From Paenibacillus sp. Soil787 (lineage in GTDB: Bacteria; Bacillota; Bacilli; Paenibacillales; NBRC-103111), in contig NZ_LMSP01000013.1 of assembly GCF_001429545.1 (NCBI RefSeq), positions 39 through 64,038 on the forward strand: DNA of 64,000 bases, in the 5' to 3' direction. Below, in pieces: positions 28,214 to 42,678 of the stretch. The notes beneath the pieces are model-generated. The model made no database searches. It was not told the origin of the DNA and worked only from the letters and a program-made list of their open reading frames with translations. Position numbers and translations under genes: made by a program. The stretch's first letter is position 1. The number at the start of each line of letters is the position of its first letter.

Positions 28214-28795
28214 TTAGACGCGCTCGATGACTTTATCGATGAGTCCGTAATCGGCCGCTTCCGCAGCGCTCATGAAATTGTCGCGGTCTGTATCCTTTTC
28301 GATGCGCTCGAAAGTTTGGCCCGTGCGCTCGGCTAGGATTTTGTTCAGGTTGTCTCTCATTTTCAAAATACGCTTAGCGCGGATTTCGATGTCTGAGGCT
28401 TGACCTTCAGCGCCACCCAGTGGTTGGTGAATCATGACTTCACTGTTAGGCAATGCGTAACGTTTGCCTTTGGCGCCTGCTGTGAGGAGGAATGCTCCCA
28501 TAGAAGCAGCCATACCAACGCAGATCGTGGATACGTCTGGCTTAATGAACTGCATCGTGTCAAAGATGGCCATACCGGCTGTAATCGAACCGCCAGGGCT
28601 GTTGATGTAAAGCGAGATATCTTTATCAGGATCTTGTGCGGCCAAGAAAAGTAGCTGAGCAATGATGGAATTAGCCACAACATCGTTGACACCCGTGCCT
28701 AAGAAAATAATGCGGTCCTTCAGCAAGCGAGAGTAGATGTCATACCCTCTTTCACCGCGCGCGTCCTGTTCGACGACCATAGGAATAAAACTCAT
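28214..28795 (-). CDS. clpP: ATP-dependent Clp protease proteolytic subunit
   Basis: A 193-residue serine peptidase that forms the 14-mer barrel used with ClpC, ClpX or ClpE. The catalytic triad is Ser98 (GMAASMG), His123 (MIHQPLGG) and Asp172. I chose ATG 28795 because AAGGAGG lies just before it and [10 protein letters not shown] is the family N terminus; a longer frame upstream is leader. The promoter about 110 bases upstream is covered by a CtsR box, so heat or protein stress should induce it. Confidence 0.96.
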   Translation of the reverse strand: MSFIPMVVEQDARGERGYDIYSRLLKDRIIFLGTGVNDVVANSIIAQLLFLAAQDPDKDISLYINSPGGSITAGMAIFDTMQFIKPDVSTICVGMAASMGAFLLTAGAKGKRYALPNSEVMIHQPLGGAEGQASDIEIRAKRILKMRDNLNKILAERTGQTFERIEKDTDRDNFMSAAEAADYGLIDKVIERV

Positions 28796-28883
28796 GAGAA
28801 TGACCTCCTTGGGGTGGGTACATGGTTTAAAAGAACGTGGAGTCAATGTCATCATAGAATAATGAAATTGATCTCTTGTGTAC

Positions 28884-28899
28884 ATACTGTTTACAGTAT
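28884..28899. promoter_or_regulatory. Perfect 16-bp palindrome in the clpP leader
   Basis: ATACTGT-TT-ACAGTAT is a perfect dyad lying just downstream of the clpP -10 box. It could be a second operator or an mRNA 5' hairpin. Confidence 0.5.
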
Positions 28900-28907
28900 C
28901 TACAAGT

Positions 28908-28947
28908 ATGATAACGAAAAAACCTCTGAAGGTCAAGAAAGGTCAAA
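28908..28947 (-). promoter_or_regulatory. clpP promoter with CtsR operator
   Basis: On the minus strand TTGACC (28936-28931), a 17-base spacer and TATCAT (28913-28908) form a sigma-A promoter. Over its -35 box lie two heptads GGTCAAG-AAA-GGTCAAA (plus strand 28931-28947), the direct-repeat operator of the CtsR heat-shock repressor. Confidence 0.88.
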
Positions 28948-28956
28948 CTAAGAACA

Positions 28957-28983
28957 AAAAAAATCAGCAAGGATGCTGATTTT
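28957..28983. terminator. Hairpin upstream of the clpP promoter
   Basis: AAAATCAGCA (28960) pairs with TGCTGATTTT, with A-run to the left. It probably terminates minus-strand transcription from the tRNA-Arg side. Confidence 0.65.
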
Positions 28984-29076
28984 GGCCATTCTTGAGTTGA
29001 TCTGATGCTTGATCTAGTGTTGATCTGATACGTATCTGTGTTGATCTAATGTTACTCTTTTGTTCTAAAAGTTATC

Positions 29077-29152
29077 CTGTTGATCTAGTGTTACTCTGTT
29101 GATCTAGTGTTACTCTGTTGATCTAGTGTTACTCTGTTGTTCTAATATTACT
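29077..29152 (+). repeat. 19-bp tandem repeat, three perfect and one diverged copy
   Basis: The unit CTGTTGATCTAGTGTTACT repeats at 29077, 29096 and 29115, with a diverged copy at 29134. More degenerate TTGATCTGAT-like pieces extend back to about 28990. It fills the space between the clpP promoter and tRNA-Arg and is A/T-rich, without spacers. Confidence 0.9.
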
Positions 29153-29193
29153 GAGGTGTTGATTTGAAGCTGATTTTGCTGCATTTCTTAGGA

Positions 29194-29265
29194 CGCGCCC
29201 GAAAGGAATCGAACCTTTATCTCAGGCTTCGGAGGCCTACGTCATATCCATTGGACCACGGGCGC
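29194..29265 (-). tRNA. tRNA-Arg(CCG)
   Basis: On the minus strand acceptor GCGCCCG pairs with CGGGCGC, with discriminator G and no encoded CCA. The anticodon loop CTCCGAA on an AGGC/GCCT stem gives CCG. It stands alone, divergent from cggR. Confidence 0.9.
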
Positions 29266-29372
29266 ATAAAAGTTAAAAAAGTGAAGCAAGGGTTATTATA
29301 TGTCAGCCGCCCAGAAAAAGCAAGACAGTAAGCCCTTTCAGCACATATTGGTGAAAAATGTTTGAACAAATG

Positions 29373-29401
29373 TTGAATCTGGGAAGAGAATTGGTTATAA
29401 T
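29373..29401 (+). promoter_or_regulatory. Sigma-A promoter of the cggR-gapA operon
   Basis: TTGAAT, a 17-base spacer and TATAAT lie 100 bases before the CggR operator, so the repressor would block elongation rather than initiation. Confidence 0.65.
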
Positions 29402-29501
29402 GAAAAAGTAAGCTATCAGAAAGCATTCAAGATGAAACAATTTTCAGTGAATTCAACTTTCTGATTTGGGAATTGGGTAAGGAACTTTTTTTTCGCTCGG
29501 G

Positions 29502-29537
29502 TGGGACACAAAATGTATACCCGGGACATAAAACGTC
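29502..29537 (+). promoter_or_regulatory. CggR operator
   Basis: Two direct repeats, TGGGAC-n6-TGTA and CGGGAC-n6-CGTC, separated by four bases, match the known Bacillus CggR operator layout (CGGGAC-n6-TGTC twice with a four-base gap). They lie between the promoter and the cggR start, as in Bacillus. Fructose-1,6-bisphosphate is the known inducer. Confidence 0.82.
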
Positions 29538-29571
29538 CAATGGACGGATCAGGAGCGTTATAAGTCGTCAT

Positions 29572-30594
29572 ATGAGAGAAATTCTTGACATTCAGAAACA
29601 GCTCTTGCCGGACCTAATGGACATCATGAAGAAGCGGTACTCGATTCTACATCATATCTTGGTCTCCGGTGTTGTCGGACGCAGAACGTTAGCCTCTTCG
29701 CTTGATATGACCGAACGCGTGCTGCGCGGGGAAGTTGATTTCCTTAAGGAGCTTGGACTTCTCGAATCGGATGCAACAGGGATGAAGATAAGTGAATCGG
29801 GGCGTCAATTGCTTGAAGACATGCAGCCCATCATTAAGATGGCTTTTGGATTAACGGACTTGGAGGATAGTATTGCTAAGGCATACGGCATCTCGCAAGT
29901 GATTGTTGTTCCAGGGGACTCCGACAATTCGGTCTTTACGAAGAAGGAGCTAGGACGTGCAGGTGCAACAGCACTCCGCAAGTACGTGTCCAAGGATGAT
30001 ATCATCGCTGTAACCGGCGGATCTACGATGGCGCAGATTGCCAATAACCTGGCGATATCGTCATCGATGAAAGGCAGCTGGTTCGTACCTGCTCGCGGCG
30101 GACTTGGTGAAAGTGTGGATATGCAGGCGAACACCATTGCCTCTATTATGGCCAAGAAAACAGGCGGTAAATACAGACTCCTGCATGTACCTGATCATCT
30201 TGGGGAGGAAGCGTATCAAACCCTCATGCAAGATCCGCAGATTCAGGAAGTTGTTGATGCAGTCCGCAGTTGTCGCATCGTTGTACACGGTATCGGGGAT
30301 GCTATGGTCATGGCACGCAGACGTAAGGTCGACGCCGAGACGACACGCAGTCTGGAAGCCGAGGGTGCTCTCGCAGAGGCGTTAGGGTACTATTTTGACC
30401 GCCAAGGAAATGTGGTTCACAAGATGCCAACCGTAGGACTTCGTCTGGAGGATCTTCAGCGCATTGAAGTCGTCATTGGTGTAGCCGGCGGGAAGAGCAA
30501 AGGGGAAGCGATCGCTTCCGTGCTTCGTCATGGACAGGAAGATGTGCTTGTGACCGATGAGGCAGCAGCTTTGGAAATTATGAAGCATGTTTAA
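29572..30594 (+). CDS. cggR: Central glycolytic genes regulator CggR
   Basis: A 340-residue SorC/DeoR-type repressor of the gapA operon. The N-terminal winged helix has KKRYSILHHI and VGRRTLASSLDMTERVLR, and the C-terminal sugar-phosphate domain has VTGGSTMAQIANNL. I chose ATG 29572 (REILDIQKQLLPDL), which matches family N termini; a longer frame from 29473 would run through the operator. The nearest AGGAG is 16 bases upstream, so initiation may be weak. Confidence 0.92.
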   Translation: MREILDIQKQLLPDLMDIMKKRYSILHHILVSGVVGRRTLASSLDMTERVLRGEVDFLKELGLLESDATGMKISESGRQLLEDMQPIIKMAFGLTDLEDSIAKAYGISQVIVVPGDSDNSVFTKKELGRAGATALRKYVSKDDIIAVTGGSTMAQIANNLAISSSMKGSWFVPARGGLGESVDMQANTIASIMAKKTGGKYRLLHVPDHLGEEAYQTLMQDPQIQEVVDAVRSCRIVVHGIGDAMVMARRRKVDAETTRSLEAEGALAEALGYYFDRQGNVVHKMPTVGLRLEDLQRIEVVIGVAGGKSKGEAIASVLRHGQEDVLVTDEAAALEIMKHV

Positions 30595-30667
30595 CAAAGA
30601 CGAAAGACATCATAACGTATGCCTTCATCAGCTGCGTTTTGAAATATAATTATTTATTTAATCTTAG

Positions 30668-31687
<1,020 letters not shown>

Positions 31688-31711
31688 TTTACTAATCACA
31701 GATTTGAAAAA

Positions 31712-31747
31712 CACATGAAGGGGAGAAGAGATTCTCCTCTTTATGTG
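31712..31747 (+). promoter_or_regulatory. Long stem-loop between gapA and pgk
   Basis: A 16-base stem from CACATGAAGGGGAGAA to TTCTCCTCTTTATGTG with loop GAGA has few mismatches. No T-run follows, so it is more likely a 3'-end stabiliser or processing signal that lets gapA mRNA outnumber the downstream genes. Confidence 0.6.
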
Positions 31748-31809
31748 CGATTTTCCCATATAAAAGGTTGACCGCAAGTATACCCTACACGTTCAGGAGG
31801 CTTTGACTA

Positions 31810-33767
<1,958 letters not shown>

Positions 33768-33768
33768 C

Positions 33769-36634
<2,866 letters not shown>

Positions 36635-36681
36635 GTTCATTTCGTAATAAATAATTAAATATTACCTTGGGGGTCTGTTGT

Positions 36682-37392
36682 ATGAGCAATTGGGTGAAAA
36701 CTATTTTATTTCTGATAGGTTCCGCGCTGCTCACGCACTGGATCCCTTCTTCTTTTTTTCGCAACCTAGACACGATGGTTCATGAGTTTGGGCATGCTGT
36801 AGTCACTTTGGCCCTATCAGGAAAGGTGATGTACATTGAGCTCTATCAGGATCATAGCGGGGTTACCTATTCTTCAATTACGAAGCAATGGGCGATCATT
36901 CCAGTAGCCTTAGCAGGTTATATAACGGCATCACTCTTTGCTTGGTTCCTGTTCTCAGCTTATTCGAGGGGCAAGCAGCGTTTAGGCTTGCAGGTCATGA
37001 TTCTCCTTTCCGGCCTTTCGTTAATATTGTTCGTGCGAAATAGTTTTGGAATCACGTTCTTAGTTGGTTTCATTGCTCTGACGATCATTATTTTGGCGCT
37101 TACGCCAAAGTGGTTAAGTGATTTCTATTACTTACTGCTTGCATTCTTGTGCTTAGAAGAGTCTGTGTTTGGCCCGTTCTCTTTGATCATCTATGCATGG
37201 GGCGATGCACGTCAAGCGGGTGACGCCACGAATCTGGCACTGAATACCGGTATTCCGGCAATAGTATGGGCCATTGGGTTTACACTCTTTGCTTTGTTGT
37301 GTGCGAAACAGGCTGTGCAAGCTTTTCTTGGACGAAACAAGCGTGCAAGGAGCTCCAGCCGACAATCACCAACACCATCCTACCGTGACTAG
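36682..37392 (+). CDS. M50-like membrane metallopeptidase family protein
   Basis: A 236-residue polytopic membrane protein with HEFGHA near residue 33, the HExxH zinc motif of M50 (site-2-protease-like) proteins, and about six hydrophobic helices. I chose ATG 36682 after TTGGGGGT. Bacillales have similar M50B-like proteins without known substrates. It follows eno by 47 bases without a terminator and may be read through from the glycolytic operon. Confidence 0.72.
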   Translation: MSNWVKTILFLIGSALLTHWIPSSFFRNLDTMVHEFGHAVVTLALSGKVMYIELYQDHSGVTYSSITKQWAIIPVALAGYITASLFAWFLFSAYSRGKQRLGLQVMILLSGLSLILFVRNSFGITFLVGFIALTIIILALTPKWLSDFYYLLLAFLCLEESVFGPFSLIIYAWGDARQAGDATNLALNTGIPAIVWAIGFTLFALLCAKQAVQAFLGRNKRARSSSRQSPTPSYRD

Positions 37393-37419
37393 TAAAGAAA
37401 CCACCAGAGTGGCACTTTG

Positions 37420-37448
37420 TTGTATTCTAGGACGAACTGTGGTAAAAT
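37420..37448 (+). promoter_or_regulatory. Promoter of secG
   Basis: TTGTAT, a 17-base spacer and TGG-TAAAAT (extended -10) lie 51 bases before secG. Confidence 0.6.
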
Positions 37449-37499
37449 ACTCATGCTAGTTGTATAAAGCAAAGATCAGGCAATTGGGGTGCTAATAAC

Positions 37500-37736
37500 A
37501 TGGTAATCTTTATGAAAATTTTGTTAATCATAGCTTCGGTTGGATTAATTGCGATTGTACTTTTACAAAAAGGTAAAAGCGCAGGTTTGTCCGGTGCCAT
37601 TTCCGGTGGTGCAGAACACTTATTTGGTAAGCAAAAAGCACGCGGTTTGGAACTGTTTTTGTCCCGTTTTACGATGGGGCTTGCTGCTGCATTTTTCATT
37701 CTTTCCATTGTCGTAGCATACGTTGTGAAGGCCTAA
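37500..37736 (+). CDS. secG: Preprotein translocase subunit SecG
   Basis: A 78-residue membrane protein with two transmembrane helices flanking the conserved [17 protein letters not shown]. It stimulates SecYEG export. The position before esterase-rnr-smpB-ssrA is the Bacillales order. A terminator follows. Confidence 0.95.
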   Translation: MVIFMKILLIIASVGLIAIVLLQKGKSAGLSGAISGGAEHLFGKQKARGLELFLSRFTMGLAAAFFILSIVVAYVVKA

Positions 37737-37751
37737 CACACATAAAACGAT

Positions 37752-37784
37752 AACAGCAGGGGAAATCTACTCCTGCTGTTTTTT
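37752..37784 (+). terminator. Terminator after secG
   Basis: AACAGCAGG pairs with CCTGCTGTT and is followed by TTTT. Confidence 0.9.
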
Positions 37785-37812
37785 CATTTTAAACGGGTGT
37801 TAGGAGTAGGAG

Positions 37813-38616
37813 TTGGTTACCATCGAGAGCAGAATTTACAAGTCGACAGAACCATTCTTTTGGTCAGGAAGTGGAGATAATCAAGAGACAGGCATACTGA
37901 TGATCCACGGGTTCACCGGGTCGCCCTCGGAGTTTAGACGGATTGGCTATGTCCTCAGAGATGAAGGTTACACCATCCAAGCTGTCAAGCTTCCAGGACA
38001 CGGTACATCACCTGAAGAAATGATGCAAACCGGATGGACGGATTGGTATGGGCATGTGCTGGAGAGTTATGACGAACTTGCGGCGAAATGCAAAAGCGTT
38101 GTTGTTATGGGACATTCCATGGGCGGACTGCTCGCCTTGAAGCTGGCTGTGGAACGTCGTGCGGCTGGGGTAATATCGCTGGCGACGCCTATTTTTCTGA
38201 CATCAAGGAAGTCGGCGCTGGCCGTACTGCTGCAATATTTTATCAAATATGTAGCCAAGAAGCCCAAACAAATCTCCACGTTATTAGATGAGTCATGTGC
38301 ATATACCAAGACGCCGATTCGATGCGTAGTAAGCCTACGCAAGCTGTTAAAACAAGTGAAAAGCTTGCTGCCTGAGGTTGAAGCACCGATATGGATCGGT
38401 CAAGGGAGCAAGGATGGTGTGGTCCATCAGGGAAGCGCAGCGTTTTTACATAAGCGCATTAGTTCACAAGTGAAAGAACTGCGTTATTATCCAGAGTCAT
38501 CCCATGGACTGCTGCTGGATCAAGAGAGAGAGCTTATCTATGCCGATATTACAGCGTTTATCCTTTCTCTGAAAGTGGCATACTATGGAGTAAAGGAAAC
38601 AAGTACGGCGCATTAG
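37813..38616 (+). CDS. Carboxylesterase, alpha/beta hydrolase (EstA/YvaK type)
   Basis: A 267-residue hydrolase. The oxyanion segment is MIHGFTGSPSE, the nucleophile Ser is in GHSMGG, the acid is in GSKDGVV, and the catalytic His is in SSHGLLLD. This matches the thermostable monoglyceride/carboxyl esterases found next to rnr in Bacillales. Start TTG 37813 lies six bases after AGGAG. Confidence 0.88.
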   Translation: MVTIESRIYKSTEPFFWSGSGDNQETGILMIHGFTGSPSEFRRIGYVLRDEGYTIQAVKLPGHGTSPEEMMQTGWTDWYGHVLESYDELAAKCKSVVVMGHSMGGLLALKLAVERRAAGVISLATPIFLTSRKSALAVLLQYFIKYVAKKPKQISTLLDESCAYTKTPIRCVVSLRKLLKQVKSLLPEVEAPIWIGQGSKDGVVHQGSAAFLHKRISSQVKELRYYPESSHGLLLDQERELIYADITAFILSLKVAYYGVKETSTAH

Positions 38617-38653
38617 AAGCTAGGCTCAACAACAACAAGAAGGTGAAGAGAGT

Positions 38654-41518
38654 ATGATGACAGATAAAGAAATCATAAATTTGATGCAAGAAGAAGCTTA
38701 TAAGCCTATGTCCTATAAAGAACTTGAGAAACATTTTGGAATTGAGAGTGCGAATGAGTTTAAGGATTTTATTAAATTGTTAAATCAATTAGAGGAAAGT
38801 GGTCACATTGTCAGAGGCGGAAATGACCGCTATGGCGTACCTGAACGAATGAATTTGGTGAGAGGTAAGCTGCAAGCTCATGCCAAAGGCTTCGGCTTCT
38901 TAATTCCAGATGATCGGGACCACCCGGATGTATATATTAATGCACATGATCTAAATACCGCGATGAATGGGGACATTGTTTTCGTCAAGGTGACCGCGAG
39001 GAGTCAAGGCGGAGGCCGGTTAGAAGGCGAAGTCGTGCGAGTTATTACGCGTGCGAATACGCAAATTGTTGGTGTTTTTCAGAGTCAGGAGACGTTTGGT
39101 TTCGTTATTGCGGATGATAAGCGTGTGTCTCGGGATATTTTCATCCCTCAGCATGCCTTCATGGGCGCTGTTACGGGGCAGAAGGTCGTCGTGAAGATCG
39201 TTAATTACCCAGAGGGACGCTCTGCGGCGGAAGGCGAAGTCATTGAGATTCTCGGTCATAAGGATGATCCGGGTGTGGATATTTTGGCTATCGTACGTAA
39301 ACACCAACTGCCAGAGGCTTTCCAAGAAGAAGTGCTGGCGGAGGCGGATGCCGCACCGGATTCCATTACGGAAGAAGAAATAATTGGTCAAGGACGGCGT
39401 GATCTTCGGTCCAAGCGCATTGTAACAATTGACGGTGAAGATGCGAAAGACTTGGATGACGCGGTAAATGTGGAGCTTTTGGAAAATGGCAACTTCCGTT
39501 TGGGCGTGCACATTGCTGATGTGAGCTATTATGTGCGGGAAAGTACTGCGCTGGATATTGAAGCATATAACCGCGGCTGCTCCGTGTATTTGACTGATCG
39601 TGTTATTCCAATGCTGCCTCATAGATTGTCAAACGGGATATGTTCATTGAACCCTCGTGTAGATCGTTTAACAATGTCTTGCGAGATGGAGTTTGATGAG
39701 AATTTAAAAGTGGTAAACCACGAAATTTTTACGAGTGTTATTAAAACTAGTGAACGCATGACATATACGAACGTACGTAAGCTTCTGACAGGTGAAGCAG
39801 AGCCGGAGATTGTCGAAAAATATGCTTACTTGATGGAAGATTTCAAACGAATGGAAGAGCTGGCTGCAAGGCTGCGTTCCAGACGGATGAAGCGCGGGGC
39901 GATTGATTTTGACTTCGAGGAGTCCAAAATAATCGTTGATTCCGAAGGCAAACCTACGGATATTGTAAAAAGAGAACGTTCCGTCGCTGAAATGATGATC
40001 GAAGAGTTCATGCTGGCTGCGAATGAAACGGTTGCTGAGCATTTTTCTTGGATGAAAGTACCTTTCTTATACCGTGTTCATGAAGACCCTGATTCTGAGA
40101 AGCTGATGAATTTCATGGAGTTTGTGACGAACTTCGGGTATTCGGTGAAAGGCAAAGGGAATTCCGTACATCCACGGGCTTTGCAGGCGCTTTTGGAAGA
40201 GATTAAAGGGACTCCCGAAGAGACCGTTCTTAGTAAGATTATGCTTCGCTCCATGAAACAGGCTCGGTATGATGCGCAGAGTTTGGGGCATTTCGGTTTG
40301 GCGGCTGAATTTTATTCCCACTTTACATCGCCAATTCGTCGTTATCCGGATTTAATTATTCATCGGGTGATTCGTGAGGTGCTGGAAAGCGGCGGTACGC
40401 TATCCGATAAGCGTCATGAATATTTGTCGTCGCGGATGAGTGATATTGCACAGCAATCCTCGGAACGTGAGCGTATTGCGGTTGATGCGGAACGTGAGAC
40501 CGAAGCGCTGAAGAAAGCTCAGTACATGCTGGATAAAGTCGGCGAGGAATTCGAAGGTATTATCTCCAGCGTTACCGGTTTCGGAATGTTCGTGGAGCTC
40601 GACAATACCGTTGAAGGTTTGATTCGTCTTAGCGATTTGACCGACGATTATTATAATTTCCATGAGAGACAGTTTGCTCTCGTCGGTGAACGTACGTCCA
40701 AGATTTATCGAATCGGTGATGAGATCAAAATTCGCGTAGCTCGTGTCAATATGGATGAGCATACGATTGATTTTGAATTGCTCGATATGAAGCCTCGCAA
40801 AGAGGGCGGGTTTAGTCGCGGCGGCGGAGGTTCAAACCGCGGTGGAAAACCATTTAAGGGTGCTGCTGGGTTTAAAGGCTTCCGCGGGGGATCTGATAGA
40901 GGTAAACCTGAAAAAGGCAAGGGCGCCGATAAGGGTAAGGGCGGCTATGCGAAGAAACAGGGTGCTGGTGCTGCTGGAGGAGAGGGCAGCAAGGGAAGAA
41001 CTGAAAGAGTAGGGCAAAGAGGAGAGGCTGGAGGAACGGGACGTGCTGAAGGTGGCGCAGCCCGTAGGATTGAGGGCGCAGCACGCGCAGCGCGTGCTGA
41101 AGGCGGAGCAGGGCAAGGGCGCGGAGAAGGCTCCGGACGCGCAGAAGGTGGAGCGGGACGTGCAGATGGCGGTGCAGGCCAGGGCAATTCGCGGCGCGGG
41201 AAGGCTAGCACGCCGTGGATCGAGAAACGCGGCCGAGGTGGAGCTGGCCGCGGCAAAGCGGGCGGTCCTAAGCTGAGCGAAGGCGGCAGCTTGAGCGCAA
41301 GGCTTGAATCTGTCGGCGCAGGGCGGACAGAGAGCGGTGCTGCCCGCGGCCAAAGCAAGCGCGGGATTGCGCTTAGGGGCGAAGCCCAAGCGGGTGGCGG
41401 TTCGCCTGTTGAGCGCAGCACAGGCGGCAGTGATTGGGCGAGCGGCGTGAACGCGCTCGCCAAGGGTGGTCGTCGTCGGAGTGACGACGGCGATGGCAGC
41501 AAGAAGCGGCGGAGATAA
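38654..41518 (+). CDS. rnr: Ribonuclease R with long Gly/Arg/Ala-rich tail
   Basis: A 954-residue 3'-5' exoribonuclease for structured RNA and tmRNA-tagged message decay. An N-terminal winged helix, cold-shock domains, the RNB domain with DGEDAKDLDDAV, and an S1 domain (GIISSVTGFGMFVEL, near residues 635-715) are visible. The last 240 residues are low complexity, rich in Gly, Arg, Ala, Lys and Ser with RGG-like and GRAEGGAG repeats, and their DNA is GC-rich. Bacillus RNase R is about 780 residues, so the tail is unusually long. A terminator hairpin overlaps the stop codon. Confidence 0.95.
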   Translation: MMTDKEIINLMQEEAYKPMSYKELEKHFGIESANEFKDFIKLLNQLEESGHIVRGGNDRYGVPERMNLVRGKLQAHAKGFGFLIPDDRDHPDVYINAHDLNTAMNGDIVFVKVTARSQGGGRLEGEVVRVITRANTQIVGVFQSQETFGFVIADDKRVSRDIFIPQHAFMGAVTGQKVVVKIVNYPEGRSAAEGEVIEILGHKDDPGVDILAIVRKHQLPEAFQEEVLAEADAAPDSITEEEIIGQGRRDLRSKRIVTIDGEDAKDLDDAVNVELLENGNFRLGVHIADVSYYVRESTALDIEAYNRGCSVYLTDRVIPMLPHRLSNGICSLNPRVDRLTMSCEMEFDENLKVVNHEIFTSVIKTSERMTYTNVRKLLTGEAEPEIVEKYAYLMEDFKRMEELAARLRSRRMKRGAIDFDFEESKIIVDSEGKPTDIVKRERSVAEMMIEEFMLAANETVAEHFSWMKVPFLYRVHEDPDSEKLMNFMEFVTNFGYSVKGKGNSVHPRALQALLEEIKGTPEETVLSKIMLRSMKQARYDAQSLGHFGLAAEFYSHFTSPIRRYPDLIIHRVIREVLESGGTLSDKRHEYLSSRMSDIAQQSSERERIAVDAERETEALKKAQYMLDKVGEEFEGIISSVTGFGMFVELDNTVEGLIRLSDLTDDYYNFHERQFALVGERTSKIYRIGDEIKIRVARVNMDEHTIDFELLDMKPRKEGGFSRGGGGSNRGGKPFKGAAGFKGFRGGSDRGKPEKGKGADKGKGGYAKKQGAGAAGGEGSKGRTERVGQRGEAGGTGRAEGGAARRIEGAARAARAEGGAGQGRGEGSGRAEGGAGRADGGAGQGNSRRGKASTPWIEKRGRGGAGRGKAGGPKLSEGGSLSARLESVGAGRTESGAARGQSKRGIALRGEAQAGGGSPVERSTGGSDWASGVNALAKGGRRRSDDGDGSKKRRR

Positions 41519-41535
41519 CGCCGCTTCTTGCTTTT
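41499..41535 (+). terminator. Terminator spanning the rnr stop codon
   Basis: A perfect 13-bp stem GCAAGAAGCGGCG/CGCCGCTTCTTGC is followed by TTTT. The loop contains the stop codon TAA (41516-41518), and the left arm encodes the last KKRR residues. Confidence 0.9.
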
Positions 41536-41612
41536 CTGCCTTGATCTTGCTACAATAGGATGCACATTGTAGCAGTTTTACCTGCATTGAACGTGCGGGA
41601 GGAGGATCTCAC

Positions 41613-42095
41613 GTGGCAACGAAAAAGGCAGATGGCAAATTGCTCGCCCAGAACAAAAAGGCTTCACACGACTACTTTATCGAAGAAACGTATGAATGCG
41701 GTCTTGTCCTGACCGGCACGGAGATCAAATCCTTACGGGCAGGTAAAGCAAACATAGGCGATAGCTTTTCGACTATTCGCAATGGCGAAGCATTTGTACA
41801 CAACATGCATATCAGTCCTTTTGATCAAGGAAACCGAAGCAATCCGGAAGATCCAACACGGACGCGGAAGCTGCTCTTAAAAAAGGCGCAGATTGCCAAG
41901 ATGCTAGGGCAGGCAAAGCAAGAAGGTTATACCCTTGTTCCATTGAAGGTGTATATCCGAAATGGTTACGCCAAGCTTTTGGTCGGCATAGGCAAAGGGA
42001 AGAAGCAGTTCGACAAGCGTGAATCTGCCGCGAAAAAGGATGCACAACGAGACATTCAACGTGCTCTGCGTGAGAAGCAGAAGATTGCCAGATAG
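41613..42095 (+). CDS. smpB: SsrA-binding protein
   Basis: A 160-residue OB-fold protein that carries tmRNA into stalled ribosomes. Family motifs [20 protein letters not shown] and [17 protein letters not shown] are present, and the C-terminal basic tail [13 protein letters not shown] segment fits the mRNA channel. GTG 41613 follows GGAGGAGGA. Its RNA partner ssrA lies 166 bases downstream. Confidence 0.96.
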   Translation: MATKKADGKLLAQNKKASHDYFIEETYECGLVLTGTEIKSLRAGKANIGDSFSTIRNGEAFVHNMHISPFDQGNRSNPEDPTRTRKLLLKKAQIAKMLGQAKQEGYTLVPLKVYIRNGYAKLLVGIGKGKKQFDKRESAAKKDAQRDIQRALREKQKIAR

Positions 42096-42261
42096 GTGGC
42101 CAGCCATACTGGAAGGCGGCTCCTCGAATTCCATGAACCTAGTCGTTCCTTTTTCATCGGCATGTGTTATACTAATTTAGCAGCAAAGATTTGAAAGCAA
42201 TTTGGCTCAACTGCACGTCTTTTACCTTCACCGTCTATGATGACGGCAACGAAGGCAATCC

Positions 42262-42622
42262 GGGGGTGTTCTTGGATTCGACGGGGATAGTTTGGGCACG
42301 GGTTGCGGGTAGTGGGGCCGCGTCCACTATAAAACGCTAAAGCCTATTAAATGGCAAAACACAAAACAACTACGCTTTAGCAGCTTAATAACCTGTTAGC
42401 GTGCTCCTCCTCAGCATCGCCCATGTGACTGGGATAGGGGCTCAACTATAGTGGGATACGACGTTCGGTCTCCGCCTGGGGTCGACGTAAGAAGATAATC
42501 AGGCTGACCCAACGCATAGCCGGTTACGGGGCGCTGCTCGGGTGACATCAAAACTGTGACTACACCCGTAGATGCCTGTGTTGCGATATTTTCGGACAGG
42601 GGTTCGACTCCCCTCACCTCCA
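42262..42622 (+). ncRNA. ssrA: Transfer-messenger RNA
   Basis: A 361-nt tmRNA that rescues stalled ribosomes. The 5' arm GGGGGTG pairs with the 3' arm CACCTCC; the T-arm is GGGGTTCGACTCCCC; the discriminator is A and CCA is not encoded. The tag frame at 42353-42388 reads GKTQNNYALAA, so the tag is (A)GKTQNNYALAA, ending at TAATAA. The ALAA end is recognised by ClpXP. GGATTCGACGGGGAT at the 5' side is conserved. Confidence 0.96.
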
Positions 42623-42624
42623 TA
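42607..42624 (+). repeat. ssrA 3' end, attachment-site-like copy 1
   Basis: ACTCCCCTCACCTCCATA at the end of ssrA is repeated with one extra C at 42807-42825, and its last 12 bases again at 47120. The 3' end of ssrA is a classic integration target for phages and islands. Confidence 0.65.
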
Positions 42625-42633
42625 AAAATAAAG

Positions 42634-42661
42634 GACACCCTATCGGGTGTCTTTTGTTTTT
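42634..42661 (+). terminator. Terminator of ssrA
   Basis: GACACCC-TATC-GGGTGTC followed by TTTTGTTTTT. Confidence 0.92.
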
Positions 42662-42678
42662 ATAGTGGTGTGAGCAGG

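Noticed and set aside
29077..29152. CRISPR or iteron-type origin
   Set aside because: The 19-bp units are head to tail with no spacers, and there is no replication gene nearby.
40832..41587. 251-codon minus-strand frame opposite the rnr tail
   Set aside because: It arises from the GC-rich Gly/Arg/Ala repeats; composition is artificial and it spans the terminator.
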